A stretch of DNA of 42,942 bases from CANHEE01 sp043777755 (GTDB lineage Bacteria; Bacteroidota; Bacteroidia; Chitinophagales; Saprospiraceae). Of this stretch, positions 7,567 through 16,954 are shown piece by piece. Below the pieces are notes generated by a model. It saw only the letters and a list, made by a program, of their open reading frames with translations, was not told where the DNA came from and ran no database searches. The DNA lies in NCBI GenBank assembly GCA_043777755.1, contig JAYWHK010000310.1, positions 1 to 42,942 of the forward strand. The letters run 5' to 3'. The first letter of the stretch is position 1; every line of letters starts with the position of its first letter. The translations under genes were made by a program, and so were the position numbers.

Positions 7567-8808
7567 TTACTCATATCGCAACGATTCTATTGGGTCTAAT
7601 TTTGCAGCTTTCATGGCAGGATAAATTCCTGCTATCACACCAACGAGCAAACAAGTAACAATTCCCAATAAAATCCAAGCCCAAGGAACATGAAATGAAC
7701 CGCCCATCGCTTTTGAAACACCAAAACCCATCAAAACGCCAAAAACAATGCCTACCAAACCGCCAAACTGGCAAATCAAGATGGCTTCCGCCAAAAATTG
7801 AGTCAAAATAGACTTACGTGTTGCTCCCAACGCCTTACAAATACCTATTTCTTTAGTACGTTCTGTTACCGAAACCAGCATGATATTCATCAAACCAATA
7901 GCAGCACCAAACAAAGTCATTAGTCCAATCACGATTGTACCAGCTCTAATTTGAAATGTATTTTCTTTTAAAAGAGCTACCAAACCATCACTTTTAAAAA
8001 TTTCAAAATCGTCATCTTGGCTCAGTGGAATTTTTCGGACTGCTCTAAAAAGTCCCGTAGATTGGGAAATAGCATCGTCAATATCAGTGGCATTGAAAAC
8101 AGAAACTGTGATGCGATGATTGCTTTGCCCACTTGAATAATGGCGGCGAATGTTGAAAAGTGGCACTAATACAATCCTATCACCACTACTGTTCATACTC
8201 GAGCCTTTTGCCTTCAAAACACCAATAACTTTGTATTTGATGTTATCAACCAAAATCTCCTGACCTATAGCTTTTTCTTCTTTGTTTTTAAAAAGTAATT
8301 TGACCAAATCTTGTCCAATTATGGCTTTGTCAGCACCTGTTTGGTATTCTGTTTCTGAAAACTCTCGCCCCGTAGTAATCGAATAAGCATTTACGGATAG
8401 ATAGCTTTCATCCATTCCAGTAACTTTGACATTTGGATTGGTTTTTTCATCGTTGAATTTTACTGTTGCACTACTTTTTCCGTTCACATCAATACCTACT
8501 TTTCCACTCACTTGCAAGCGTTCTTTGAAAGACAAAGCCTCTTCAAGACTGATGGCTTCTCCCATTTTTTGCTGAACACCACGACGATTGCCTTTTAGTC
8601 CACGACCTTTGGGATAAATGCTAAATCCATTCGCACCCAAGCTCGAAAGGTTTTCGCCCAAAGAATAAACGAAACTGTCAATCGCAGCTAAAATGCCAAC
8701 CAATGCCGTGATGCCAACGGCAATAATCATAAGAGTTAGTACAGAGCGAAGTAGATTTGCTCGAACAGACTTTAAGGCTTGGGTTAATATTTCTTTAAAG
8801 GATAGCAT
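7567..8808 (-). CDS. ABC transporter permease, MacB/FtsX type
   Basis: A 413-aa inner-membrane protein with the MacB layout. It has an N-terminal transmembrane helix (about residues 18-40, RSVLTLMIIAVGITALVGIL), a large periplasmic core domain, and three C-terminal helices with the FtsX-family loop (TERTKEIGICKALGATRKSI). It ends PMKAAKLDPIESLRYE, a conserved tail of this family. Such permeases work with a cytoplasmic ATPase in lipoprotein or drug export or in mechanotransmission. No ATPase or membrane-fusion gene is adjacent, so the substrate is unknown and it is an orphan here. A -7-like TATATTTG (8828-8835, minus strand) lies just upstream. Confidence 0.88.
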   Translation of the reverse strand: MLSFKEILTQALKSVRANLLRSVLTLMIIAVGITALVGILAAIDSFVYSLGENLSSLGANGFSIYPKGRGLKGNRRGVQQKMGEAISLEEALSFKERLQVSGKVGIDVNGKSSATVKFNDEKTNPNVKVTGMDESYLSVNAYSITTGREFSETEYQTGADKAIIGQDLVKLLFKNKEEKAIGQEILVDNIKYKVIGVLKAKGSSMNSSGDRIVLVPLFNIRRHYSSGQSNHRITVSVFNATDIDDAISQSTGLFRAVRKIPLSQDDDFEIFKSDGLVALLKENTFQIRAGTIVIGLMTLFGAAIGLMNIMLVSVTERTKEIGICKALGATRKSILTQFLAEAILICQFGGLVGIVFGVLMGFGVSKAMGGSFHVPWAWILLGIVTCLLVGVIAGIYPAMKAAKLDPIESLRYE

Positions 8809-8906
8809 AATATGGACAAATTTTTCTCAAATATACTGGATAAAATACAAATAGTATATTTTTTATTCGATGAATGTCTTTTATTTATAGATGTTTTTAG
8901 AAAAAA

Positions 8907-8937
8907 TTGCTATTTTTCAAAAAATTCATTAATTTTG
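8907..8937 (+). promoter_or_regulatory. promoter of the propeller lipoprotein gene
   Basis: TTG (8907-8909) and TAATTTTG (8930-8937) with a 20-nt spacer. Transcription would begin about 25-30 nt before the ATG at 8971. This rules out the more upstream in-frame start at 8812. Confidence 0.65.
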
Positions 8938-8970
8938 TATTCATTTTTAATCATTAAACCAATTGTAGCC

Positions 8971-10302
8971 ATGTTAAAGAAAATTTCTATTTGTAGTTTT
9001 TTGCTTTTAATTATTTTTTCATTTTATCGTTGTGGTGAAGATGATAATGGGCCTACCTATGCTTCATTTCCTATTGATGCAAAACTTTCTTTTTATGCAG
9101 ATGGGCCAGAGTTGAGCTGGAATCAAATCAGAAGTAGTGACTTTGTTTCCTATCGGATTTGGCGTTCTATCAGTACAGATACTGTTCCTACTGGTAGTAA
9201 TGGAGCGATTAGCACCAACAATGCTTTTGCGATTGGTATTCTCAATGATTTTGAACAAACCTCATTTATAGACCAAACGATGGGTAATTTTTCGCCCGTT
9301 CCTTATTACTATTATCGAATAGAAGCAGTATTGAAAAATAGAAGTTTGTGGAGTAAAAATATCAAAAGTACAGAAATTGGAGGCGAATTAAACGCTACAA
9401 TTAGTAATGTTGTTTTTGATAAAAATGCTAAAAAAATCTATTTATTTGATCAATTTGGTAAAAAAGCAATCAAATTCGATTCGGATAAAGAATCTATTGT
9501 AGCAACATACAGCCTTCCTTCTTCTTCAACTGCTTATACTGCTTTGGGTAAAAAAAACAACAAAAACGAAGTTTATGTTGCACAAGAAGCATCAATATTG
9601 GTACTTGATGCTGATAATTTTACTAAAATTGATGAAATTATTTTGAATGAAAATATTTACAATTTGAGTTCAGACAATGCAGGTCGTCTATTTGCAACAG
9701 GAATTGAAAAGCTCATCATTGTGGATAGAAACAATGGGAATAAGCAAAGTTTTTATAATGCGCCATCTTCAAGTTCTGGTATTTATAAATATTATTTTAT
9801 TCCAGAAAAAGATGAATTGTTGAGTGTGGAAACCACTTCAAAGTATTTGACAAGAATACTAAAACTCAACGCTTCGCATACAGATGTGATTGGTAAAGAA
9901 ATCGAGACAAACCTTACAGGAATTGCCTCTGGCACAAGTCTTAATAGGGCAATTTTCCTTTCTCCCGAAAATTTTGTTTTAGGCGATAAAGGTTATGTCT
10001 TCAATCGTTCTTTGGCAAATCAAGGTAAGCTAAACGGGCAACTGAATATATCAACTACTGTTTTTAAAGACATACAGACAGTGAATAGCAATTCTATGAT
10101 AGCAATTGTAGCCAACTCAAACTCGAGTAGTAGCTTATCACCAAGTATTGTTCGGTTTCAATTTCCTAATATTTTAGGAGAGGAAAAATTTTTAAATAAT
10201 AGTGTATCGCCGCTTTTTGTTGTCCCGATGGGTGATAAAAACTGGTTGGTAATGAACAAATTAAACGGCACAGGAAAATCTTCGATAGGTAAGATTCGAT
10301 AA
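8971..10302 (+). CDS. putative lipoprotein with FN3-like and beta-propeller regions
   Basis: A 443-aa exported protein. The N-terminus MLKKISICSFLLLIIFSFYR is followed by Cys21, a plausible but non-canonical lipobox (Arg at -1), then GEDD. Residues of about 30-135 look like a fibronectin type III-like beta domain (ELSWNQIRSSDFVSYRIWRS, ending YYYYRIEAVLKNRSLWS). About 140-443 has recurring YVA, LFA and IYLFD strands, suggesting a seven-bladed propeller of the YncE/lactonase type. The ATG at 8971 was chosen because it starts the signal peptide and follows the promoter. Function is unknown; a surface- or periplasm-exposed lipoprotein is inferred. Confidence 0.7.
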   Translation: MLKKISICSFLLLIIFSFYRCGEDDNGPTYASFPIDAKLSFYADGPELSWNQIRSSDFVSYRIWRSISTDTVPTGSNGAISTNNAFAIGILNDFEQTSFIDQTMGNFSPVPYYYYRIEAVLKNRSLWSKNIKSTEIGGELNATISNVVFDKNAKKIYLFDQFGKKAIKFDSDKESIVATYSLPSSSTAYTALGKKNNKNEVYVAQEASILVLDADNFTKIDEIILNENIYNLSSDNAGRLFATGIEKLIIVDRNNGNKQSFYNAPSSSSGIYKYYFIPEKDELLSVETTSKYLTRILKLNASHTDVIGKEIETNLTGIASGTSLNRAIFLSPENFVLGDKGYVFNRSLANQGKLNGQLNISTTVFKDIQTVNSNSMIAIVANSNSSSSLSPSIVRFQFPNILGEEKFLNNSVSPLFVVPMGDKNWLVMNKLNGTGKSSIGKIR

Positions 10303-10313
10303 GTTTTTTTACT

Positions 10314-10352
10314 TATACACACAACGGATATTGGTTATTAGATATTAAAGAT
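10314..10352. repeat. dispersed intergenic repeat, related to 42810-42846
   Basis: TATACACA, then GATATT, GTTATT and GATATT words ending in AAGAT, occur in the same order here and at 42810-42846 with few differences. The sense of the repeat is unknown. Confidence 0.5.
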
Positions 10353-10420
10353 ATTGCAAACGCTTGGTGTTCAATATTTTACATAAATACAAAACCCCAA
10401 AACTACTTTCCGACGTGTAT

Positions 10421-10464
10421 ATTAAAACGAAGTTTTAATAAAATTAGTGAAATTAGATTTAATT
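10421..10464. repeat. palindrome-headed repeat, related to 30619-30662
   Basis: ATTAAAAC-GAA-GTTTTAAT is followed by AAATTAGTGAAATTAGATTTAATT. The related copy at 30619-30662 has the same arms with the loop inverted to TTC and the same 24-bp tail with two differences. Confidence 0.6.
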
Positions 10465-10566
10465 GTTAAGTTGCAATTAGTGAAAATTTGTTTAATTAGA
10501 TAAAATTGGCTTTGCCGAATTTCATTTCGTGATTAAGTAAAATACGCTACTCTTTTATGATAAACC

Positions 10567-13500
10567 TCAAAAAACCGCCCGTATCGCCATATTTCCAGTA
10601 TGCACGATGCGGACTTCGCCCGTTTTTCGACCTTCATAACGCAGTTCCAATTGTAGGGTTTTGTTCAATGCCTGATTGAGCTGCAAGCCCCAAAGGTAAT
10701 TATTTCCATTTTGCAAACCATTGAGCATAATATATTGTACAGGAGAATTTTTTGCACCTTCATAATTGATGCTCACATAAGAAAATTTACTGCGAATAGA
10801 TGTTTTCACGGATTTATTAAACGTAATTTCAGCGTTGATGTCGTGCATCAAAGCACTTTCTTTCGCTTCCAAAGTGTCTATACTTTGACTGAATTTATAA
10901 GTGGTTTTTAAGCGAAAATCTCGGTTCGGTTGCCAATTCAGTTCTGGTTCAGCAGCATAGCTGTATATGGTATAGTTTCGATTTGGAAAAAACTCACTTT
11001 CGTTCACTTTTATCGTTTGAGAAAACGCATTGCGCAACATAAAATCCTTGGAAAGATTCCATCTTGTTCTAAAAAAAAACTCTTTTTGGCTTCGGATTTC
11101 GTAGCCTGTTGTCAAGATATTTCGGCTACTATTGTCCGTACTCCCGATTTGCGCATCAAAACGAATGTTACTTCGGTTAAAATGAAAAACATTTCTGATA
11201 TTGGTGCTGTACGCAACCAAAGCGGTGTCGTTAATCGCCAATTGTTCAAAAGGATTCCAAGGTGAAATGGCTGCCCCAACCTTGACTTTTCGCAACACCT
11301 GCCAAGCACTTTCTGTCGCAAAACGACCAGCAAATTTTTTCCATTTTGCAGTATCTTTCGCCCAAGCATTTTTAGGAACTAAATTTACTATTTGACTGAT
11401 TGTCAGGTTATTAGTTCTTACAAATTGATTGCTTGGTAAAATAAAACGCACGACATTGGCGGAATCTTGAAAGACAACTGGAAAGATTTCATCTTGTTGA
11501 ATTTGCGCATCACGATTGACATCACGCCACGTAAAATTACCTTTTCCTGTTTCTACTTTTTGATAAAAATATTCGATACGTTGTTCTTGTCCTGACCCAA
11601 GTTCGTAGCTACTTTGCGCCCAAAAAGCATTTTTCCATTTGGAAAGCGAAGCATCTATCCGACCCAAATAAGTTTCTTGAGCTTGTTGGTTTGTCCATTT
11701 TTTTTCTTTGACAGTCAAGTTCCGATACGCCATATTACCGCCCACCGAAAAACCTTTTTTTCCTCGATAAGAAAAATTAGCATTGATTTCTTTTGTAAAA
11801 ATATTGCCATCAAAACGATTTTTTATAGGAAAAAAATCTGTTCGCTCTTGGTAAAAAATAGATGTTTGGAATGTCTTTTTTGTCGGAATCTGTACATATA
11901 CTTTCCATAAATCGTAATAAAAACTCGTTTTGTGCAGCGTGTCATTGATATTTCGATTGTTTTTTTCTCGTTCAGCGTAAAAACCAACAATAATTTTTTT
12001 ATTAAAAATTTTTTTTAAATCTAATTTTGGTCGTTCAAAAGTGGTTTTTTCATTCAAAGTATTGCTTGTCAAATAATTGTATGAGCTACTCACAAACCAA
12101 CCTTTTCGCTCCAATTGCAGCGAAGCGTTATGGCGATTGCCTTCGTAAAAAGTACTTTGTTGAAAACGATTAAATTCATATTGTAATCCGCCCAAAGAAT
12201 CTCGATTCAAGACAAAACCGCCTTTAAAAAGTTGTTCTTCTTGCTTTGCACTTTGATTTTGAATGTTCCAATCACGGGCAAACTCTACGGCACGATAAGG
12301 ATTCAAGGCTTGAAAACGGCTTTGAACTTGCTCAAAATTAGCATAATTCGAGATTTTCCATTTTTTTTTCCAAACAAAATTTTGTTGATAAGACAAAAAA
12401 GTTCCCAAGCCAAAATTGTCAGCATCATCAACACTCGAAAAACGATTGTTGTCACGATTACTCAATGCAATTTCTGCTTTAATCGTCGCATTGCGTCTTT
12501 TAAACAATTGATAATCAAAGCCTGCCGTATAAAGTTGCAGCAATTTGGGTGTATTCAAGCGAGTACCAATCAAATAATTGCCTTTTCCGACACCAACATA
12601 CGTATAAACACGCCCATTTGTCGCACTTTGACGCAACGTATAATCACCTTGCGAAGCTGAAACTTCCACGAATTTTAAAGCATAGCGTGCGCTGTCTTTG
12701 TTTTGAGAATACTGAAAAAAAGCATTGCCTTGAGCATCAAAAGTCGCTTTATACAACACTTTTTCAGGGTCAAAAACATCGAAAGTATCAATGCCTCCTG
12801 CCAAAATTCCTTCTGGTGCATCGCCCGAATTTGCCAACAAAAATTTATCATTGGCTTTCAATTCGCCTTGTGCGCCACTACTTCTACTGTCTTGTTCGCC
12901 ATACAAATTGAAAAAAACACGACCTCTCCGAAAATTCAAAGCGGCATCACTTGTGTACATAGAACGGACGTAATTTTGGTCGTTGTACTCAAATTCCGCA
13001 ACAATTCGCAACTCTCTTTTTATCAAAATTTTTGGCATAAAAATCAAAATGCCTTGGTTATAATCAATCGTATAATCATTTTCCAAACCACGTTTGAGCA
13101 AATTGCCGTCCATATAAATCTTTTCCGTTCCAGCAACGATAATTACAAAACGCTCGCCCGAAGCACCTTGCAAACGATAAGGCCCTTGGTTTCCTTCAAT
13201 CGCTTCAATGATTTGCCTTGCAAATTTTCCTCTTGATACTGCTGCTGCCGATTTTGTTTGCCACTGATACCCTTTTTTATTTTTTTCAAAGTAAGAAAAA
13301 GACAAACCTTGCACCCGTTTGAAATAATTCATAAAATAAGAATTGGGCTTTTGCAACTCAAAATCACCAGCCGTCAAACCCATATTTTTTTTCTTTAATT
13401 CTATAAAAATTCTATCAAATTGGTTCAATTGTGCTGTATTTCCATCTGGCTGAATCGGAATATTGTTGTCCGTAATGGCAGCATTGATTTCAATATCGCT

Positions 13501-14001
13501 GCTGAGTTTGCCACTCATCTGCAAATTGAAATTAGAATTAACAACCAAATCTTGGTTGTTGCCGACGGAAACGCCACGAGAAAACGAGCCATTATAGTCT
13601 AAGCCTTTTTGGTCAGGCAAAATGCTATTACTTTTTGGGTCTTTGTAAGGTTGCCACAGCCAATTGTCTTTTTGTTGCGTTTGCATTTGAAAACTATCCA
13701 AGTTGCTGTATTTTTTATCCAAATCGTAAGGAAGCACACGATAAGTTAGCCAAATATTTACTTTTCTACGGATAAAATCGCCGTTAGGTATTTTAAAAAA
13801 GATTTTATTTTTGAAAAAAACAAAATCTGTAATGGCTAAGAAATTAGAGTCTTGAACAACAATGCTGTGAGGAATAATGGTCAAACTATCCTTTATATAT
13901 ATCGTGTCACGATAAGGCAGCAGCACCTTTCGGACATTGTTTTGAGCCATAAGACCAATGTTCAAAACAAAAAAAAAGAATATAAAGCATTGTTTTTTCA
14001 T
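10567..14001 (-). CDS. large outer-membrane beta-barrel protein, unknown function
   Basis: A 1144-aa exported protein with signal peptide MKKQCFIFFFFVLNIGLMA|Q. A periplasmic N-terminal part is followed by a block around residues 140-215 (GSFSRGVSVGNNQDLVVNS, later AAITDNNIPIQPDGNT). I recognise this block as shared with SprA-like and related giant barrel proteins of Bacteroidota. A beta-rich segment with AGTEKIYMDGNLLKRGLEND and a long run of amphipathic aromatic strands continues to the C-terminal Phe. It is much shorter than SprA (about 2400 aa), so it is a relative of the barrel type rather than SprA itself. It is probably a stand-alone gene with a -7-like box (14015-14022, minus strand). 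Confidence 0.75.
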   Translation of the reverse strand: MKKQCFIFFFFVLNIGLMAQNNVRKVLLPYRDTIYIKDSLTIIPHSIVVQDSNFLAITDFVFFKNKIFFKIPNGDFIRRKVNIWLTYRVLPYDLDKKYSNLDSFQMQTQQKDNWLWQPYKDPKSNSILPDQKGLDYNGSFSRGVSVGNNQDLVVNSNFNLQMSGKLSSDIEINAAITDNNIPIQPDGNTAQLNQFDRIFIELKKKNMGLTAGDFELQKPNSYFMNYFKRVQGLSFSYFEKNKKGYQWQTKSAAAVSRGKFARQIIEAIEGNQGPYRLQGASGERFVIIVAGTEKIYMDGNLLKRGLENDYTIDYNQGILIFMPKILIKRELRIVAEFEYNDQNYVRSMYTSDAALNFRRGRVFFNLYGEQDSRSSGAQGELKANDKFLLANSGDAPEGILAGGIDTFDVFDPEKVLYKATFDAQGNAFFQYSQNKDSARYALKFVEVSASQGDYTLRQSATNGRVYTYVGVGKGNYLIGTRLNTPKLLQLYTAGFDYQLFKRRNATIKAEIALSNRDNNRFSSVDDADNFGLGTFLSYQQNFVWKKKWKISNYANFEQVQSRFQALNPYRAVEFARDWNIQNQSAKQEEQLFKGGFVLNRDSLGGLQYEFNRFQQSTFYEGNRHNASLQLERKGWFVSSSYNYLTSNTLNEKTTFERPKLDLKKIFNKKIIVGFYAEREKNNRNINDTLHKTSFYYDLWKVYVQIPTKKTFQTSIFYQERTDFFPIKNRFDGNIFTKEINANFSYRGKKGFSVGGNMAYRNLTVKEKKWTNQQAQETYLGRIDASLSKWKNAFWAQSSYELGSGQEQRIEYFYQKVETGKGNFTWRDVNRDAQIQQDEIFPVVFQDSANVVRFILPSNQFVRTNNLTISQIVNLVPKNAWAKDTAKWKKFAGRFATESAWQVLRKVKVGAAISPWNPFEQLAINDTALVAYSTNIRNVFHFNRSNIRFDAQIGSTDNSSRNILTTGYEIRSQKEFFFRTRWNLSKDFMLRNAFSQTIKVNESEFFPNRNYTIYSYAAEPELNWQPNRDFRLKTTYKFSQSIDTLEAKESALMHDINAEITFNKSVKTSIRSKFSYVSINYEGAKNSPVQYIMLNGLQNGNNYLWGLQLNQALNKTLQLELRYEGRKTGEVRIVHTGNMAIRAVF

Positions 14002-14127
14002 TCCAATTAAAACGCAAAATTAAAAAATTTGTGATGTGTTTTTGTAAAATATTTTATTTTAAAACAAAAAAGTGTTTTAAAATATTTTTATTAAAACAAA
14101 AATTTTATAAAATTTAAAAAAAATTTG

Positions 14128-14135
14128 TATCTTTG
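14128..14135 (+). promoter_or_regulatory. -7 promoter box of parC
   Basis: TATCTTTG is a perfect TAnnTTTG match followed by GCATC. The -33 element is not clear. The leader (about 90 nt) includes an AAGTC-type simple repeat on the complementary strand (14183-14215). Confidence 0.6.
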
Positions 14136-14227
14136 CATCAAAATTGAATTGTAAGGAAATGCAAAAAAACTATTGAAAAGATTTACGACTTAGGAACTTT
14201 TGACTTACGACTATTAAAATTGACATC

Positions 14228-16855
14228 ATGCTTGTAGAATCAAATAAAAAAGCGGCAGGAGAAGACCGCATTTCGACACTTTCTGGGATGTACCAAGATT
14301 ATTTCTTGGATTATGCCAGTTATGTTATTTTGGAACGTGCTGTTCCTGCGATTGGAGATGGACTAAAACCCGTTCAGCGGCGCATCCTTCATGCGATGAA
14401 GGAAATGGACGATGGTCGTTACCATAAAGTTGCCAACATAATTGGTCAAACCATGCAATATCATCCACACGGTGATGCTGCGATTGGTGACGCTTTGGTG
14501 AATATTGGTCAAAAAAACTTGTTGATTGATCCGCAGGGAAACTGGGGTGACAACCGTACAGGCGATAGTGCAGCAGCAGCACGTTACATTGAAGCTCGTT
14601 TGACAAAATTTGCGCTCGAAGTCGCTTTTAATGGCGATACGACCGAATGGCAGGTAAGTTATGATGGTCGTAAAAAAGAACCGATTGCGCTGCCTATGAA
14701 ATTTCCGTTGGCTCTAACTTCTGGAATCGAAGGGATTGCTGTTGGACTTTCTACGAAGATTATGCCGCATAATTTCATAGAACTTATCAAAGAAAGTATC
14801 AAGATTTTGAAAGGGAAAGAACCTCAATTGTTTCCTGATTTTGAAACAGGTGGTACGGTTGATGTTCGTGATTACAACGATGGACAACGTGGTGGAAAGA
14901 TTCGAGTAAGGGCAAGAATCGAAAAATTTGACAATAAAACACTGTTGGTCAAGGAATTACCTTATGGCGTAACAACTGAAACACTCATCAATAGTATTTT
15001 GAGTGCCAACGATAAGGGGAAAATCAAGGTTAAAAAAGTAGTCGATAATACCGCAAAAGAAGTAGAGGTCAGCATCGAATTACAAGCAGGCGTTTCGCCA
15101 GATGTAGCGATTGATGCCTTGTATGCTTTTTCGGATTGTGAGGTGAGTATTTCTCCAAACGCTTGTATCATTATTGACCACAAGCCTTACTTTTTGACCG
15201 TTTCGGAGATTTTGAAAATCTCGACTGAAAATACTAAAAATCTTTTACGTAGAGAATTAGAAATTAAAAAAGAAGATTTAGAAGAGAAATGGCATTTTGC
15301 AAGTTTGGAAAAAATATTTATCGAAAATCGTATTTACCACGAAATCGAGGAATGTGAAACTTGGGAAGCCGTAACTGATACGATTGACCGTGAATTGAAA
15401 AAATACATCGTAACGCCTTCTATGGAAAAATCCGCTGGCGACAAACGCATTGCACTTATGCGTGACTTAACGATTGATGACATTACCCGACTGACCGAAA
15501 TCCGTATCAAACGCATCTCAAAGTATAACAAATTCGCAGCAGACGAGCTTTTAGCAAAAATTGAAGCAGAAATCAACGAAACCAAGCATCACTTGGAGCA
15601 TTTGACTGATTTTGCCATTGCTTATTTTGAAGAATTGCTGAGAAAGTACGGTAAGGGAAGAGAGCGAAAAACTGAAATTGTCGTTTTTGACAATATCCAA
15701 GCCTCAAAAGTGGTCGCAAACAATGCAAAGTTATACGTCAGTCGTGCCGATGGTTTTATTGGTATGGGCTTGAAAAAAGACGAATTTGTAAGTGATTGTT
15801 CTGATATTGATGACATTATTGTATTTAGAAAAGACGGAAAATTCCAAGTGACCCGTGTAACAGACAAGACTTTTGTTGGAAAAGACATTATTCATGTCGC
15901 TGTTTGGAATAAAAGCGACGAGCGCACTACTTACAACATGATTTATGTTGATGGCAAAGACGGAACGACTTACGTCAAACGTTTTAATGTAACCGCCATT
16001 ACCCGTGACAAAGAGTATGATTTGACAAAAGGAAATCCGAGTTCAAAATTATTGTATTTCTCTGCAAACCCGAATGGCGAAGCGGAGATTGTGAACATCA
16101 AGTTATCACAAGGTTGTAAGGCAAAAATAAAATCTTATGAGTACGATTTTTCAGAAATGGAAATCAAAGGACGTACATCACAAGGAAATACTTTGACAAA
16201 ATATCCTATCACGAAAATTGCGCAGAAAGAAGCTGGAAAATCTACACTTGGTGCAAGAAAAATCTACTTTGACGATGTTGTTGGTAGGTTAAACAACGAC
16301 GGACGAGGAAAACTCTTAGGCGAATTTGATACTGGCGACAGCATTTTATTGTTGCTCAACGATGGAACGTACCAAATGTCTGATTACGAATTGACGAACC
16401 ATTACGATATGAAAAATATCCTTCATATTGGCAAATACAATCCTGAAGAAATTATCAGTGCTGTACATTTCGATGGCAACAAAGGTTGGACAATGGTCAA
16501 GCGTTTTAAAATTGAAAAATCAAAAATTGGTGAAAAATTCTCTTATCTGAGCGACCACAAGCAATCAAAAATGCTTTTTGTAACCGCAAAGCCCGAAGCT
16601 CGTATTCAGTATTCAATGAAATTACAAGGTAAAAAACTGAATGGTGAATTGAATTTGGCAGAGTTCGTAGATGTAAAAGGCTGGAAAGCATTGGGTAATA
16701 AAATCAGCGACCAACTTTTGATGAGTGTCAAGGAAATAGAAGTGTCTGAGATTCAAGTACTTAAAAATACTCAAGAAGCAAAACTACAAATTGGTGAAAG
16801 TGTTGATTTGGATATTAACACTGGTGGTGGAAATGGACAAGTGACGCTGTTTTAG
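14228..16855 (+). CDS. parC: DNA topoisomerase IV subunit A
   Basis: An 875-aa type IIA topoisomerase A subunit. The N-terminal breakage-reunion domain has DYASYVILERAVPAIGDGLK, the HPHGD motif (79-83) and the active-site Tyr120 in AARYIEARL. The C-terminal third is a beta-pinwheel DNA-wrapping domain. HPHGDAAIGDAL and NWGDNRTGDSAAAARYIEARL are typical of the Bacteroidota ParC branch rather than GyrA. It decatenates daughter chromosomes together with ParE, which is not adjacent. The residue at the GyrA Ser83-equivalent position is Ala84, as in relatives I recall; no resistance claim is made. Being the GyrA of this organism is the main alternative. Confidence 0.92.
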   Translation: MLVESNKKAAGEDRISTLSGMYQDYFLDYASYVILERAVPAIGDGLKPVQRRILHAMKEMDDGRYHKVANIIGQTMQYHPHGDAAIGDALVNIGQKNLLIDPQGNWGDNRTGDSAAAARYIEARLTKFALEVAFNGDTTEWQVSYDGRKKEPIALPMKFPLALTSGIEGIAVGLSTKIMPHNFIELIKESIKILKGKEPQLFPDFETGGTVDVRDYNDGQRGGKIRVRARIEKFDNKTLLVKELPYGVTTETLINSILSANDKGKIKVKKVVDNTAKEVEVSIELQAGVSPDVAIDALYAFSDCEVSISPNACIIIDHKPYFLTVSEILKISTENTKNLLRRELEIKKEDLEEKWHFASLEKIFIENRIYHEIEECETWEAVTDTIDRELKKYIVTPSMEKSAGDKRIALMRDLTIDDITRLTEIRIKRISKYNKFAADELLAKIEAEINETKHHLEHLTDFAIAYFEELLRKYGKGRERKTEIVVFDNIQASKVVANNAKLYVSRADGFIGMGLKKDEFVSDCSDIDDIIVFRKDGKFQVTRVTDKTFVGKDIIHVAVWNKSDERTTYNMIYVDGKDGTTYVKRFNVTAITRDKEYDLTKGNPSSKLLYFSANPNGEAEIVNIKLSQGCKAKIKSYEYDFSEMEIKGRTSQGNTLTKYPITKIAQKEAGKSTLGARKIYFDDVVGRLNNDGRGKLLGEFDTGDSILLLLNDGTYQMSDYELTNHYDMKNILHIGKYNPEEIISAVHFDGNKGWTMVKRFKIEKSKIGEKFSYLSDHKQSKMLFVTAKPEARIQYSMKLQGKKLNGELNLAEFVDVKGWKALGNKISDQLLMSVKEIEVSEIQVLKNTQEAKLQIGESVDLDINTGGGNGQVTLF

Positions 16856-16864
16856 TGTTACTTG

Positions 16865-16890
16865 TAGAGGCTTTGAACCTCTAATTTTTG
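16865..16890 (+). terminator. short terminator hairpin
   Basis: TAGAGG (16865-16870) pairs with CCTCTA (16878-16883), followed by ATTTTTG. It is a weak but well-placed terminator after parC. Confidence 0.55.
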
Positions 16891-16919
16891 TTTAAGAACA
16901 AAGCCAAATCTCCCAAGAC

Positions 16920-16950
16920 TTGATAAATCGCATAAATGCCTGTATCTTTG
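16920..16950 (+). promoter_or_regulatory. promoter giving a leaderless glutamine amidotransferase mRNA
   Basis: TTG (16920-16922) and TATCTTTG (16943-16950) are spaced by 20 nt, a textbook Bacteroidota promoter. The ATG of the next gene is at 16955, only 4 nt after the box. Transcription is therefore expected to start at or next to the start codon. Confidence 0.75.
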
Positions 16951-16954
16951 CGGC

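Noticed and set aside
8812..8970. N-terminal extension of the propeller lipoprotein
   Set aside because: It would precede the promoter box at 8930-8937 and push the signal peptide inside the protein. The start at 8971 is better.
10711..13602. Many plus-strand frames opposite the large barrel gene
   Set aside because: All are antisense to a 1144-codon frame with a signal peptide and family motifs, and none shows a recognisable protein pattern.
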